In this document: positions 1 through 11,941 of the stretch, one piece after another
Layout: each line of letters starts with the position of its first letter
How positions within the stretch are numbered: position 1 is the stretch's first letter
Assembly: GCF_032854445.1 (NCBI RefSeq)
Contig: NC_088300.1
Span: 23,107,608 to 23,171,607, forward strand
Direction: 5' to 3'
DNA: 64,000 bases
From: Liolophura sinensis
Taxonomy: Eukaryota > Mollusca > Polyplacophora > Chitonida > Chitonidae
Notes under the pieces: generated by a model
Told to the model about the DNA's origin: nothing
Databases searched by the model: none
The model's input: only the letters and a program-made list of their open reading frames with translations
Made by a program: the position numbers and the translations under genes

Positions 1-173
1 AATTTATAGCTATGTAGCACTTTAAAATGTGTTTTAGCACTGATCCTACTTATAAAGACAAATATGAATTCACACTGTTTTCAGAAATGTCCGATGTCCC
101 TGGATGGTTGATGTATGCCATATCTATCTGGGCACGTTGATGTGGATAAAATGACGGCCCGCTGATGGCGAGG

Positions 174-1475
174 TTATAGGGAAAAGGCATGGTTCGTGTA
201 TGTGGTGATATCACTCGGTGCGATGACGTCATCAAACGTGAGTCTCAGTGGTGGAATTTCCGGAAGATCAGGAATATTGTACATACACTCCGGAGACAAT
301 TCCGGTAGGTCGCTTAAATTCTCATTGGTTTCTAAATAGGAGAACCTAGTCTGCTGAATAGGGGGCGTAACTCTACACGACAATTGACTATGCACATAAA
401 AATCAGGACTTAATAATTCTCCTAAAGTGTCGTAACCGCTGCTGTCAGACGCACACGCTGAGGTGTCACTTGTGGTGTCACTATACGGACTTGATGAATC
501 TACTGTCATCGCACACCGAGTTACAGGACTAACTCTGGCTGGGCTAATGTGTCCGTAATCCTTAATCCCAGAATCAGTGTTGGAATAAATTGAGGTGTCC
601 TCTAGATTGCACATCTGAAGCTGGAACAGTTTAGCAGGAGACGGACTAGTGTCGAGGATGTTCTGGAAAGCCTCCATTCTGTGAGTCAAGGATAACACAC
701 AGCCTTCCCATAATCCATTGGCGTTGACTTGTTGGAATCCTGACCGTAATGCGTTGGATCCGGAGAACTTGTTAGTCGGTCGGTAATCTCCTCGGGCAAA
801 GGTTAGCAAGCTCTTTGGGGTAATGCCCCACAGAAAAGCAGATCTGCAATAAGTCAAGCAATAATCATTAATAAGATGAAAAAAAAACACTAGCACGTAT
901 TAAACTGAAATTTTTAAAATCAATGTATTATTGTCTACAACTCTAAGACAAATTTGGATTAAATGTTAAAGTTATAGTTAGCTATTTTTTGTTCTCTTTC
1001 AATGAGCCCCACTTGAACCTTCTGGAAAAAAGCACATAGCTTACCTGTTAAGGACACCGTTGCGTGGTTTTTGGTTCTTTCGTCCTATCTTGGTGAAGCA
1101 CTTGGTTTTGGACAAACTATGGCGAATGGCATTTTTCCAGTGTTGTTTACTTGTCGCTTTAAAATAGCAGAAACGAGTCTCGATGTAGCGGTAGATTTCA
1201 GTGATGGGCAGACAGAAGTTGGGAGATCTCATTATCGCCAGGAAGATGAGTTCCGTGTAGGTAAAGTTTGGTTTTCGACTGACATCCTGAGTGTCGAGTC
1301 CTTCGTAGGTTCTGACAAAGTTATCTAGCACACTGCGCAGGTCATCTTGGCTGAGGGGCGGAACGGACGTTTTCTTAATAGAGGCTGGTCTAGAGACCTT
1401 CCGGTATTTCAGTAAATTCTCCACCATGTGGGTATCTGTGTGGAAACTTTGACTGAACTTTCTCTTGTAAGCCAT
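174..1475 (-). CDS. Forkhead gene A1, two exons, C terminus shortened by a frameshift
   Basis: Exon 1 is 1045-1475 and exon 2 is 174-843. The donor reads AACAG/GTAAG and the acceptor TTGCAG/A, and the split codon gives Arg144 (phase 2). The forkhead domain spans about residues 68-170: it starts at RKPNFTYTEL, has recognition helix HWKNAIRHSLS (112-122), and ends in wing 2 at GDYRPTNKF. The Asn, Arg and His of the helix are kept; the usual Ser of NSIRH is Ala. The N terminus is basic (KRK at 4-6, a likely nuclear signal). The tail is Ser/Thr- and acid-rich and holds SDSSGYDTL and the motif PDLPEIPPLRLTFDDV. Near 174-184 one extra base compared with A2 changes the frame, so the protein ends at HAFSL (366 aa). 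The lost frame continues to 50. The product is probably a nuclear DNA-binding regulator; its Fox subfamily cannot be named. Confidence 0.85.
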
Positions 1476-1573
1476 TATAGCAAGTTTAGTAGTGGAGAGA
1501 GAACCGATGCTTTGGGATGGATCTTTTTTCCAGCCAGAGATCTGAAATGTACTGAGGTATAAACTGGGCCTCG

Positions 1574-1620
1574 TATATATAGTGCTAACTGTAATCTGAG
1601 TGATCCTTTTCTAACATGAC
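1574..1620 (-). promoter_or_regulatory. Fox A1 promoter: TATA-like box and shared upstream element
   Basis: TATATATA lies at 1574-1581, 99 bp before the ATG. On the plus strand 1598-1620 reads GAGTGATCC, then TTTTCTAACATGAC. The same 23-bp block stands just upstream of every Fox gene in the window that still has its 5' flank. Function is inferred from position and conservation. Confidence 0.55.
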
Positions 1621-4520
1621 ATGACAGAGACAGTTGTAAGAACATCTCGTCCACTGTGACTCAATGTCACATATTATCAAGCCTCCAGTGAAAGTAGGAT
1701 TACATTCTTACCCTATGAACCCTGACCTCTAATCCCTCCCCACTCCCCACTGGATATTTAATCAGTTAGTTTACCGAAACTGACAGCCGTATGATTTCGC
1801 ATAACAAAAGTACGAATGTATTCCATATGATCAGGGGCGTTTAACTCACCTGATGTTTAACAAAAAGCCTCATTGATTTCACATCGGACAATACTTCTTT
1901 GCTTAATGAAACAAGGACATTAAAAACATTTATGCTGGGGTGGAGATAATTATTAAAATGTCTCGCTTCTTTTCGACATCCGAACGTAAGGTGAATGATG
2001 TTTGATGAAATTAATAAAAATAAACAGCGCATATATATGCAAAATACAGTAAAGTTTTGTCAGAGCTGTGTATTATTCATTTGTTTCTTGTGTAACAGAC
2101 TAAGCATACACCCACAATCTGATATCTGAGTATCGACTAATAAAACGAAATAGTCTAGCTGAGTATCAACACAATCTCTGAGAAGCATTAGAATGGTCTC
2201 CACTTAAGCTGTACCAGCCAAACAATCTTCTATGATTTTGAGCAAGGTTTGTCGACATTTAGATCATCTTTACCAGTGGGGAGAACGGGGTTTAGTAGCC
2301 TATAATTATTGGTGAGGTGTTGAGCAAAACGGAGAAGATTATAGAGGATTATCACAAAACACCTCATGTAGATGAGCAACAGAAGAATCGTAGAGAAGTT
2401 CCGTTTCTAATAACTCATCGGATCATTGTTTTGTTTTGCTCTTCATAAAACGATGTCTAAGCCAGAGTGAGACATGAGTGACAGGCTTACTCTGTTGTTG
2501 AATATCAGCTACTAAAGCACGTTTATGCTGTGGAATGTGAATTTTACAAAGTAACTTGTTTTTCGACATCCGTAATGGAAGTTTGATGGTGTGTCTTTAA
2601 AATCAGTGAACACAAACAATGCATACAACCCATCGTACATATTCAGTAAAATAATACATTCCATTTTCCATTGGATGACAGTGTTTTGAATAATGAAAAT
2701 ACGTTACCAATATTTCGATGTGAAATAGATTATCTTTATAAAAGTGTCTCAGTCTTTTTCCACATCTGCAAAGGAAAGAGGATTGTGTTTTTCTAAAACT
2801 GAGGAACATAAAGGACGCATTGACGACTGCACACACAAAGCAGTCAGAAAAGGTATAGCCTGAGTACTTTTTAGTATTATTGATCAATTGATAATCTGCT
2901 TACTGGTGTATAACATGTCCAACCGTTTACATGTTGATGTCTAACTCTTACCAGAGAAGAAATACTCTGATAGATGTGGGATCACGTGTCTATCTGATCA
3001 TTTTTAGGAAATTTCACGTTGAAGGATGGAATTTCGCATTACATGAATTGTATACCGCCATCTTTAACTTGAATGATCATTGCTTAAGACGTAAACCAAA
3101 TGAACGGGACTATTTGACGTTGGCAAACTTTGCCATTTAAGTGATGAGAAAAGGTTAAATGGCTCATCATTGCTAGTAAGGAAAGAGCATGATAGGGAAT
3201 TATCTCTTACTTATAGAGGGATAACGCCTGACGGCTAAAAGTAACAGAAGGATGGCAGTGAATCATCGTTGGAGATAATTGATCTCATTATTGTACCTTT
3301 GTGAATACGCACAGTTGGATTAATCTGTTTTTCTGTTAAATGAAAACCAGATGTGAACATGTACGACAAATGAGGTATCGTTTGTTTCAGTTTGACTATG
3401 TTGAGGTTCTTGAAGATGGTGAACTTGCTAGTGATCAGACAGACAAAAGTCCAATGAAATCTCGTCATTGATACTTAAATGACTGTTTTATTATTATATG
3501 ATCATTTATTATACAGATGCTGTCATAAATTGTCTCATGATCATTGATTTCAAAATGTAAAAATGCACTACGATTTGTTCTCAACAGCTGTTAAAGAGAA
3601 GTGTAATTGAGGATGTAGTGGCTGGGTTTGGGAAGTTTTAAAAAACAAACAAAAATTATACGTGTTGGCGACTTGAGGGTGGCACCAGCAGTTCCTATCA
3701 AGTAAAAGTTTACTTCTAGCTATGGTGTTATAAAATAGCGTCTTGCTTCATTATTGTAAGATGATATTAATGTTAATTATGTGGATTATTCTGGACAAAG
3801 TAAAAATGACATTTTTATAGAAAATGTCGTCAATTTAGTCCTTTGTGCACGGATGAAAAGTTTCAAAGCTTTAACATCTTAACTCGACACAATATTGTAA
3901 AGGTATCTGAGTATTACTCTAAAATTTTGGTTATAGCTGGGAAACAATATGTGCTATACTATCTCGGGTTTAAGGCAATAAAGTGGAATTTCCGTATTTT
4001 TGGAATAATGGCCAACTTATAAACTTTCAGAAAATGTCATTCTCAGTATTTTGCACATTTCTGTTTTGACACAATAAGTTTTAATTCAATCCGATTTCCG
4101 AGAGTTAATATATGCTCGAAAATAAATGAGCACTGGCAAATATGCACGATGAAGGCCGCTCAGCAAAGTTCGTCTAATGTGAACGTTACTTTTCATTCCT
4201 TGGGTAAAGAGTCATGATGATACAGGAAAGCTGAATATGTGTAACAAGTGTATGACATCCAGTTGACCTGTTTAAGAACTACACTGATTATAATTGGTCA
4301 TATACGTGTCCTTCAGTGACAGTTCGGAACACGCTCCACCCTAAAGTTTATGAAAGAAACGCCGCTTTTCTCTCCTAAGAATTCAGTATGCTATCATGGG
4401 TCAAAGGGCCATCCATTTCTTTCTCAAGAAATAAGTATCACGGAAATCAATCCTCTAAACGTGATAAGGTTGAGCGGTCGGAGTAATCATATGCAGAAAA
4501 AAGAATCTCGATCAACTATC
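1621..4520. other. A-type spacer between Fox A1 and A2
   Basis: About 2.9 kb of AT-rich sequence, repeated with small changes after each A-type gene. Short open frames here (for example 1841-2032 minus and 3235-3468 minus) recur only because the DNA is duplicated; they look unlike any protein I know and lack splice context. I see no gene. Confidence 0.6.
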
Positions 4521-4885
4521 GTAATGACGTCATAATATTGTGACGTTGCCACTAATATAAAGAAAAGAAGTCTCGTCGTAGTAAAACAAGTTCTCTACCC
4601 AGTTGTTTGTTTATCGCGTGCGTAATAACGTTTGTGTTGATAGTATTGTACACGCCATATGAAAACAAAGAATGAGATTTCTAACTGCTTATAATTTTAT
4701 CAGGACGAAAGAGCGAATGTTTCCGTTAGATTGGTAGGGCAAGTTGTTTTTGTTTTTTTTAGTTTTTACATTAATTTAAAAATGGCGGTCATGGCAATTC
4801 TGCATTATGCCAGAAATACCTTTACAGACTATTTAATGGTTATTGGATGTTTGGTTATTCCGTTCTGCGACTGTTAGCTTTCAAT
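4521..4885 (+). pseudogene. Tetraspanin (peripherin-like) 5' relic between A1 and A2
   Basis: Starts at a palindromic TGACGTCA (4525-4532). The stretch to about 4730 resembles the flank just before the intact tetraspanin ATG (39640-39870). The stretch 4761-4876 resembles tetraspanin exon 1 from the end of TM1 through TM2: a reading FTDYLMVIGCLV matches FTDYVIATGVLV (residues 59-70). About 180 bp covering the start codon and TM1 is missing, and TAG/TAA stops follow, so it is dead as a gene. Confidence 0.6.
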
Positions 4886-5213
4886 GGACATCATGCCATT
4901 TTAAAGGAAAAAGCTTCCACAAAAACGCATTGGTCTTAAAGTAAGGACAGAAAACAGAAAATAAAATGGGTTATGACCTACTAGTTGCTTTAAAGAGCCA
5001 CAGAATTACAGGGATATAGAAAACAGTAAAAAAGAAATACAACAGTATAGCTAGAAATACAGTAGTGCAGGCAGAGCCACAAAACTCAAACATTTATTAT
5101 TTAGAGGAAAAAAATCACAAACTGTCCTGTTGATCATCGTCACCATGGAAGTTCATCTAAAAATAATTTATAGCTATGTAGCACTTTAAAATGTGTTTTA
5201 GCACTGATCCTAC

Positions 5214-6635
5214 TTATAAAGACAAATATGAATTCACACTGTTTTCAGAAATGTCCGATGTCCCTGGATGGTTGATGGATGCCATGTCTATCTGGGCACG
5301 TTGATGTGGATAAAATGACGGCTCGCTGATGGCGAGGTTATCAGAAAAGGCATGGTTCGTGCATGTGGTGATGTCACTCGGTGCGATGACGTCATCAAAC
5401 GTGAGTCTCAGTGGTGGAATTTCCGGAAGATCAGGAATATTGTACATACACTCCGGAGACAATTCCGGTAGGTCGCTTGAATTCTCATTGGTTTCTATAT
5501 AGAACCTAGTCTGGTGAATAGGGGTCGTAACTCTACACGACAATTGACTATGCATATGAAAATCGGGACTTAATAATTCTTCTAAAGTGTCGTAGCCGCT
5601 GCTGTCAGACCCACACACTGAGGTGTCACTTGTGGTGTCACTATACGGACTTGATGAATCTGCTGTCATCGCACACCGAGTTACAGGACTACCTCTGGCT
5701 GAGCTACTGTGCCCGTAGTCCTTCAGCCCAGAATCAGTGTTGAAATGAACTGAGGTGTCCTCTAGATTGCACATCTGAAGCTGGAACAGTTTAGCCGGAG
5801 ACGGACTGGTGTCGAGGATGTTCTGGAAAGCCTCCATTCTGTGAGTCAAGGATAACACACAACGTTCCCATAATCCATTGGCGTTGACTTGTTGGAATCC
5901 TGACCGTAATGTGTTGGATCCGGAGAACTTGTTAGTCGGTCGGTAATCTCCTCGGGCAAAGGTTAGCAAGCTCTTTGGGGTAATGCCCCACAGAAAAGCA
6001 GATCTGCAATAAGTCAAGCAATAATCATTAATAAGATGAAAAACAAACACTAGCACGTATTAAAACTGAAATTTTTAAAATCAATGTATTATTGTCTACA
6101 ACTCTAAGACAAATTTGGATTAAATGTTAAAGTTATAGTTAGCTATTTTTGTTCTCTTTCAATGAGCCCCACTTGAACCTTCTGGAAAAAAGCACATATC
6201 TTACCTGTTAAGGACACCGTTGCGTGGTTTTTGGTTCTTTCGTCCTATCTTGGTGAAGCACTTGGTTTTGGACAAACTATGGCGAATGGCATTTTTCCAG
6301 TGTTGTTTACTTGTCGCTTTAAAATAGCAGAAACGAGTCTCGATGTAGCGGTAGATTTCAGTGATGGGCAGACAGAAGTTGGGAGATCTCATTATCGCCA
6401 GGAAGATGAGTTCCGTGTAGGTAAAGTTTGGTTTTCGACTGACATCCTGAGTGTCGAGTCCTTCGTAGGTTCTGACAAAGTTATCTAGCACACTGCGCAG
6501 GTCATCTTGGCTGAGGGGCGGAACGGACGTTTTCTTAATAGAGGCTGGTCTAGAGACCTTCCGGTATTTCAGTAAATTCTCCACCATGTGGTTATCTGTG
6601 TGGAAACTTTGACTGAACTTTCTCTTGTAAGCCAT
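5214..6635 (-). CDS. Forkhead gene A2, intact, 406 aa
   Basis: Exon 1 is 6205-6635 (431 bp) and exon 2 is 5214-6003 (790 bp), with a 201-bp intron. The sum is 407 codons with no break. Exon 1 differs from A1 only at residue 15 (Asn for Thr). Between CFTKI and the LW that aligns with the Tyr-Trp of GSYW in ordinary Fox proteins there are about six extra residues, placed where the intron falls, so wing 1 is long. Tail landmarks: HRMEAFQNILD about 198-208, SDSSGYDTL 276-284, LPEIPPLRLTFDDV 336-349, then about 57 residues ending SYLSL. An AATAAA signal (minus strand) sits at 5093-5098, 116 bp past the stop. This is the best reference copy for the A group. Confidence 0.9.
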
Positions 6636-6733
6636 TATAGCAAGTTTAGTAGTGGAGAGAGAACCGATGCTTTGGGATGGATCTTTTTTCCAGCCAGAGA
6701 TCTGAAATGTACTGAGGTATATACTGGGCCTCG

Positions 6734-6780
6734 TATATATAGTGCTAACTGTAATCTGAGTGATCCTTTTCTAACATGAC
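6734..6780 (-). promoter_or_regulatory. Fox A2 promoter: TATA-like box and upstream element
   Basis: TATATATA at 6734-6741, 99 bp before the ATG. The shared GAGTGATCC block is at 6758-6780, with spacing identical to A1. Confidence 0.55.
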
Positions 6781-9681
6781 ATGACAGAGACAGTTGTAAG
6801 AACATCTCGTCCACTGTGACTCAATGTCACATATTATCAAGCCTCCAGTGAAAGTAGGATTACATTCTTACCCTATGAACCCTGACCTCTAATCCCTCCC
6901 CACTCCCCACTGGATATTTAATCAGTTAGTTTACCGAAACTGACAGCCGTATGATTTCGCATAACAAAAGTACGAATGTATTCCATATGATCAGGGGCGT
7001 TTAACTCACCTGATGTTTAACAAAAAGCCTCATTGATTTCACATCGGACAATACTTCTTTGCTTAATGAAACAAGGACATTAAAAACATTTATGCTGGGG
7101 TGGAGATAATTATTAAAATGTCTCGCTTCTTTTCGACATCCGAACGTAAGGTGAATGATGTTTGATGAAATTAATAAAAATAAACAGCGCATATATATGC
7201 AAAATACAGTAAAGTTTTGTCAGAGCTGTGTATTATTCATTTGTTTCTTGTGTAACAGACTAAGCATACACCCACAATCTGATATCTGAGTATCGACTAA
7301 TAAAACGAAATAGTCTAGCTGAGTATCAACACAATCTCTGAGAAGCATTAGAATGGTCTCCACTTAAGCTGTACCAGCCAAACAATCTTCTATGATTTTG
7401 AGCAAGGTTTGTCGACATTTAGATCATCTTTACCAGTGGGGAGAACGGGGTTTAGTAGCCTATAATTATTGGTGAGGTGTTGAGCAAAACGGAGAAGATT
7501 ATAGAGGATTATCACAAAACACCTCATGTAGATGAGCAACAGAAGAATCGTAGAGAAGTTCCGTTTCTAATAACTCATCGGATCATTGTTTTGTTTTGCT
7601 CTTCATAAAACGATTTCTAAGCCAGAGTGAGACATAAGTGACATGCTTACTCTGTTGTTGAATATCAGCTACTAAAGCACGTTTATGCTGTGGAATGTGA
7701 ATTTTACAAAGTAACTTGTTTTTCGACATCCGTAATGGAAGTTTGATGGTGTGTCTTTAAAATCAGTGAACACAAACAATGCATACAACCCATCGTACAT
7801 ATTCAGTAAAATAATACATTCCATTTTCCATTGGATGACAGTGTTTTGCATAATGAAAATACGTTACCAATGTTTTGATGTGAAATATATTATTTTTTAT
7901 AAAAGCGTGTCAGTCTTTTTCTACATCTGCAAAGGAAAGAGGATTGTGTTTTTCTAAAACTGAGGAACATAAAGGACGCAATGACGACTGCACACACAAA
8001 GCAGTCAGTAAAGGTATAGCCTTAGAACATTTTTGTATTATTTATCAATTTATAATATACTTACTCGTGGTTAACATGTCCAACCGTTTACATGTTGATG
8101 TCTAACTCTTACCTGAGAGGAAATATTCTGATAGATGTGAGATCACGTGTCTATCTGATCATTTTTAGGAAAATTCACGTTAAAGGATGGAATTTCGCAT
8201 GACATGAATTGTATACCGCCATCTTTAACTTGAATGATCATTGGTTAAGACGTAAACCAAATGAACGGGACTATTTGACCTCGGCAAACTTTGCCATTTA
8301 AGTGATGAGAAAAGGTTAAATGGCTCATCATTGCTAGTAAGGAAAGAGCATGATAGGGAATTATCTCTTACTTATAGAGGGATAACGCCTGACGGCTAAA
8401 AGTAACAGAAGGATGGCAGTGAATCATCGTTGGAGATAATTGATCTCATTATTGTACCTTTGTGAATACGCACAGTTGGATTAATCTGTTTTTCTGTTAA
8501 ATGAAAACCAGATGTGAAACATGTACGACAAATGAGGTATCGTTTGTTTCAGTTTGACTATGTTGAGGTTCTTGAAGATGGTGAACTTGCTAGTGATCAG
8601 ACAGACAAAAGTCCAATGAAATCTCGTCATTGATACTTAAATGACTGTTTTATTATTATATGATCATTTATTATACAGATGCTGTCATAAATTGTCTCAT
8701 GATCATTGATTTCAAAATGTAAAATGCACTACGATTTGTTCTCAACAGCTGTTAAAGATGAAGTGTAATTGAGGATGTAGTGGCTGGGTTTGGGAAGTTT
8801 TAAAAACAAACAAAATTATACGTGTTGGCGACTTGAGGGTGGCACCAGCAGTTCCTATCAAGTAAAAGTTTACTTCTAGCTATGGTGTTATAAAATAGCG
8901 TCTTGCTTCATTATTGTAAGATGATATTAATGTTAATTATGTGGATTATTCTGGACAAAGTAAAAATGACATTTTTATAGAAAATGTCTTCAATTTAGTC
9001 CTTTGTGCACGGATGAAAAGTTTCAAAGCTTTAACATCTTAACTCGGACACAATATTGTAAAGGTATCTGAGTATTACTCTAAAATTTTGGTTATAGCTG
9101 GGAAACAATATGTGCTATACTATCTCGGGTTTAAGGCAATAAAGTGGAATTTCCGTATTTTTGGAATAATGGCCAACTTATAAACTTTCAGAAAATGTCA
9201 TTCTCAGTATTTTGCACATTTCTGTTTTGACACAATAAGTTTTAATTCAATCCGATTTCCGAGAGTTAATATATGCTCGAAAATAAATGAGCACTGGCAA
9301 ATATGCACGATGAAGGCCGCTCAGCAAAGTTCGTCTAATGTGAACGTTACTTTTCATTCCTTGGGTAAAGAGTCATGATGATACAGGAAAGCTGAATATG
9401 TGTAACAAGTGTATGACATCCAGTTGACCTGTTTAAGAACTACACTGATTATAATTGGTCATATACGTGTCCTTCAGTGACAGTTCGGAACACGCTCCAC
9501 CCTAAAGTTTATGAAAGAAACGCCGCTTTTCTCTCCTAAGAATTCAGTATGCTATCATGGGTCAAAGGGCCATCCATTTCTTTCTCAAGAAATAAGTATC
9601 ACGGAAATCAATCCTCTAAACGTGATAAGGTTGAGCGGTCGGAGTAATCATATGCAGAAAAAAGAATCTCGATCAACTATC
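6781..9681. other. A-type spacer between Fox A2 and A3
   Basis: Nearly identical to the A1-A2 spacer, with scattered single-base changes and one-base indels (for example near 8516 and 8720). It holds no recognisable gene or mobile element. Confidence 0.6.
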
Positions 9682-10046
9682 GTAATGACGTCATAATATT
9701 GTGACGTTGCCACTAATATAAAGAAAAGAAGTCTCGTCGTAGTAAAACAAGTTCTCTACCCAGTTGTTTGTTTATCGCGTGCGTAATAACGTTTGTGTTG
9801 ATAGTATTGTACACGCCATATGAAAACAAAGAATGAGATTTCTAACTGCTTATAATTTTATCAGGACGAAAGAGCGAATGTTTCCGTTAGATTGGTAGGG
9901 CAAGTTGTTTTTGTTTTTTTTAGTTTTTACATTAATTTAAAAATGGCGGTCATGGCAATTCTGCATTATGCCAGAAATACCTTTACAGACTATTTAATGG
10001 TTATTGGATGTTTGGTTATTCCGTTCTGCGACTGTTAGCTTTCAAT
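9682..10046 (+). pseudogene. Tetraspanin 5' relic between A2 and A3
   Basis: Same structure as the relic at 4521: TGACGTCA at its left end, flank-like sequence, then the exon-1-like block at 9922-10037 with the FTDY-like reading and an in-frame stop. Essentially identical to the first relic, as expected from the recent duplication. Confidence 0.6.
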
Positions 10047-10374
10047 GGACATCATGCCATTTTAAAGGAAAAAGCTTCCACAAAAACGCATTGGTCTTAA
10101 AGTAAGGACAGAAAACAGAAAATAAAATGGGTTATGACCTACTAGTTGCTTTAAAGAGCCACAGAATTACAGGGATATAGAAAACAGTAAAAAAGAAATA
10201 CAACAGTATAGCTAGAAATACAGTAGTGCAGGCAGAGCCACAAAACTCAAACATTTATTATTTAGAGGAAAAAAATCACAAACTGTCCTGTTGATCATCG
10301 TCACCATGGAAGTTCATCTAAAAATAATTTATAGCTATGTAGCACTTTAAAATGTGTTTTAGCACTGATCCTAC

Positions 10375-11796
10375 TTATAAAGACAAATATGAATTCACAC
10401 TGTTTTCAGAAATGTCCGATGTCCCTGGATGGTTGATGGATGCCATGTCTATCTGGGCACGTTGATGTGGATAAAATGACGGCTCGCTGATGGCGAGGTT
10501 ATCAGAAAAGGCATGGTTCGTGCATGTGGTGATGTCACTCGGTGCGATGACGTCATCAAACGTGAGTCTCAGTGGTGGAATTTCCGGAAGATCAGGAATA
10601 TTGTACATACACTCCGGAGACAATTCCGGTAGGTCGCTTGAATTCTCATTGGTTTCTATATAGAACCTAGTCTGGTGAATAGGGGTCGTAACTCTACACG
10701 ACAATTGACTATGCATATGAAAATCGGGACTTAATAATTCTTCTAAAGTGTCGTAGCCGCTGCTGTCAGACCCACACACTGAGGTGTCACTTGTGGTGTC
10801 ACTATACGGACTTGATGAATCTGCTGTCATCGCACACCGAGTTACAGGACTACCTCTGGCTGAGCTACTGTGCCCGTAGTCCTTCAGCCCAGAATCAGTG
10901 TTGAAATGAACTGAGGTGTCCTCTAGATTGCACATCTGAAGCTGGAACAGTTTAGCCGGAGACGGACTGGTGTCGAGGATGTTCTGGAAAGCCTCCATTC
11001 TGTGAGTCAAGGATAACACACAACGTTCCCATAATCCATTGGCGTTGACTTGTTGGAATCCTGACCGTAATGTGTTGGATCCGGAGAACTTGTTAGTCGG
11101 TCGGTAATCTCCTCGGGCAAAGGTTAGCAAGCTCTTTGGGGTAATGCCCCACAGAAAAGCAGATCTGCAATAAGTCAAGCAATAATCATTAATAAGATGA
11201 AAAACAAACACTAGCACGTATTAAAACTGAAATTTTTAAAATCAATGTATTATTGTCTACAACTCTAAGACAAATTTGGATTAAATGTTAAAGTTATAGT
11301 TAGCTATTTTTGTTCTCTTTCAATGAGCCCCACTTGAACCTTCTGGAAAAAAGCACATATCTTACCTGTTAAGGACACCGTTGCGTGGTTTTTGGTTCTT
11401 TCGTCCTATCTTGGTGAAGCACTTGGTTTTGGACAAACTATGGCGAATGGCATTTTTCCAGTGTTGTTTACTTGTCGCTTTAAAATAGCAGAAACGAGTC
11501 TCGATGTAGCGGTAGATTTCAGTGATGGGCAGACAGAAGTTGGGAGATCTCATTATCGCCAGGAAGATGAGTTCCGTGTAGGTAAAGTTTGGTTTTCGAC
11601 TGACATCCTGAGTGTCGAGTCCTTCGTAGGTTCTGACAAAGTTATCTAGCACACTGCGCAGGTCATCTTGGCTGAGGGGCGGAACGGACGTTTTCTTAAT
11701 AGAGGCTGGTCTAGAGACCTTCCGGTATTTCAGTAAATTCTCCACCATGTGGTTATCTGTGTGGAAACTTTGACTGAACTTTCTCTTGTAAGCCAT
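10375..11796 (-). CDS. Forkhead gene A3, intact, 406 aa, same protein as A2
   Basis: Exon 1 is 11366-11796 and exon 2 is 10375-11164; intron 201 bp. The predicted protein is identical to A2 over all 406 residues, and the 5161-bp unit around it is almost identical too. A2 and A3 are therefore the youngest pair of single-gene A units, or have been homogenised by conversion. An AATAAA signal lies at 10254-10259. Splice sites, domain layout and tail are those of A2, so the two genes probably differ only in dose. Confidence 0.9.
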
Positions 11797-11894
11797 TATA
11801 GCAAGTTTAGTAGTGGAGAGAGAACCGATGCTTTGGGATGGATCTTTTTTCCAGCCAGAGATCTGAAATGTACTGAGGTATATACTGGGCCTCG

Positions 11895-11941
11895 TATATA
11901 TAGTGCTAACTGTAATCTGAGTGATCCTTTTCTAACATGAC
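11895..11941 (-). promoter_or_regulatory. Fox A3 promoter: TATA-like box and upstream element
   Basis: TATATATA at 11895-11902 and the shared upstream block at 11919-11941, at the same spacing as A1 and A2. Confidence 0.55.

Noticed and set aside
1071-1328. 85-residue plus-strand open frame repeated in A1-A5
   Set aside because: It is the exact antisense of Fox exon 1 and is kept only because exon 1 is kept; no initiation or homology signal.
1841-2032. 63-codon minus-strand frame in the A1-A3 spacers
   Set aside because: Broken in the older spacers, low-complexity composition, no splice or promoter context.
4350-4535. 61-codon plus-strand frame before several tetraspanin relics
   Set aside because: Loses its ATG in the A6-A7 spacer and is disrupted in the A4-A5 and A7-A8 spacers; no resemblance to a known protein. 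Conservation follows from recent unit duplication.
5814-5850. Groucho-type EH1 motif in HRMEAFQNILD of the Fox tails
   Set aside because: Only loosely like FxIxxIL; the hydrophobic at the third position is missing, so it was not called.
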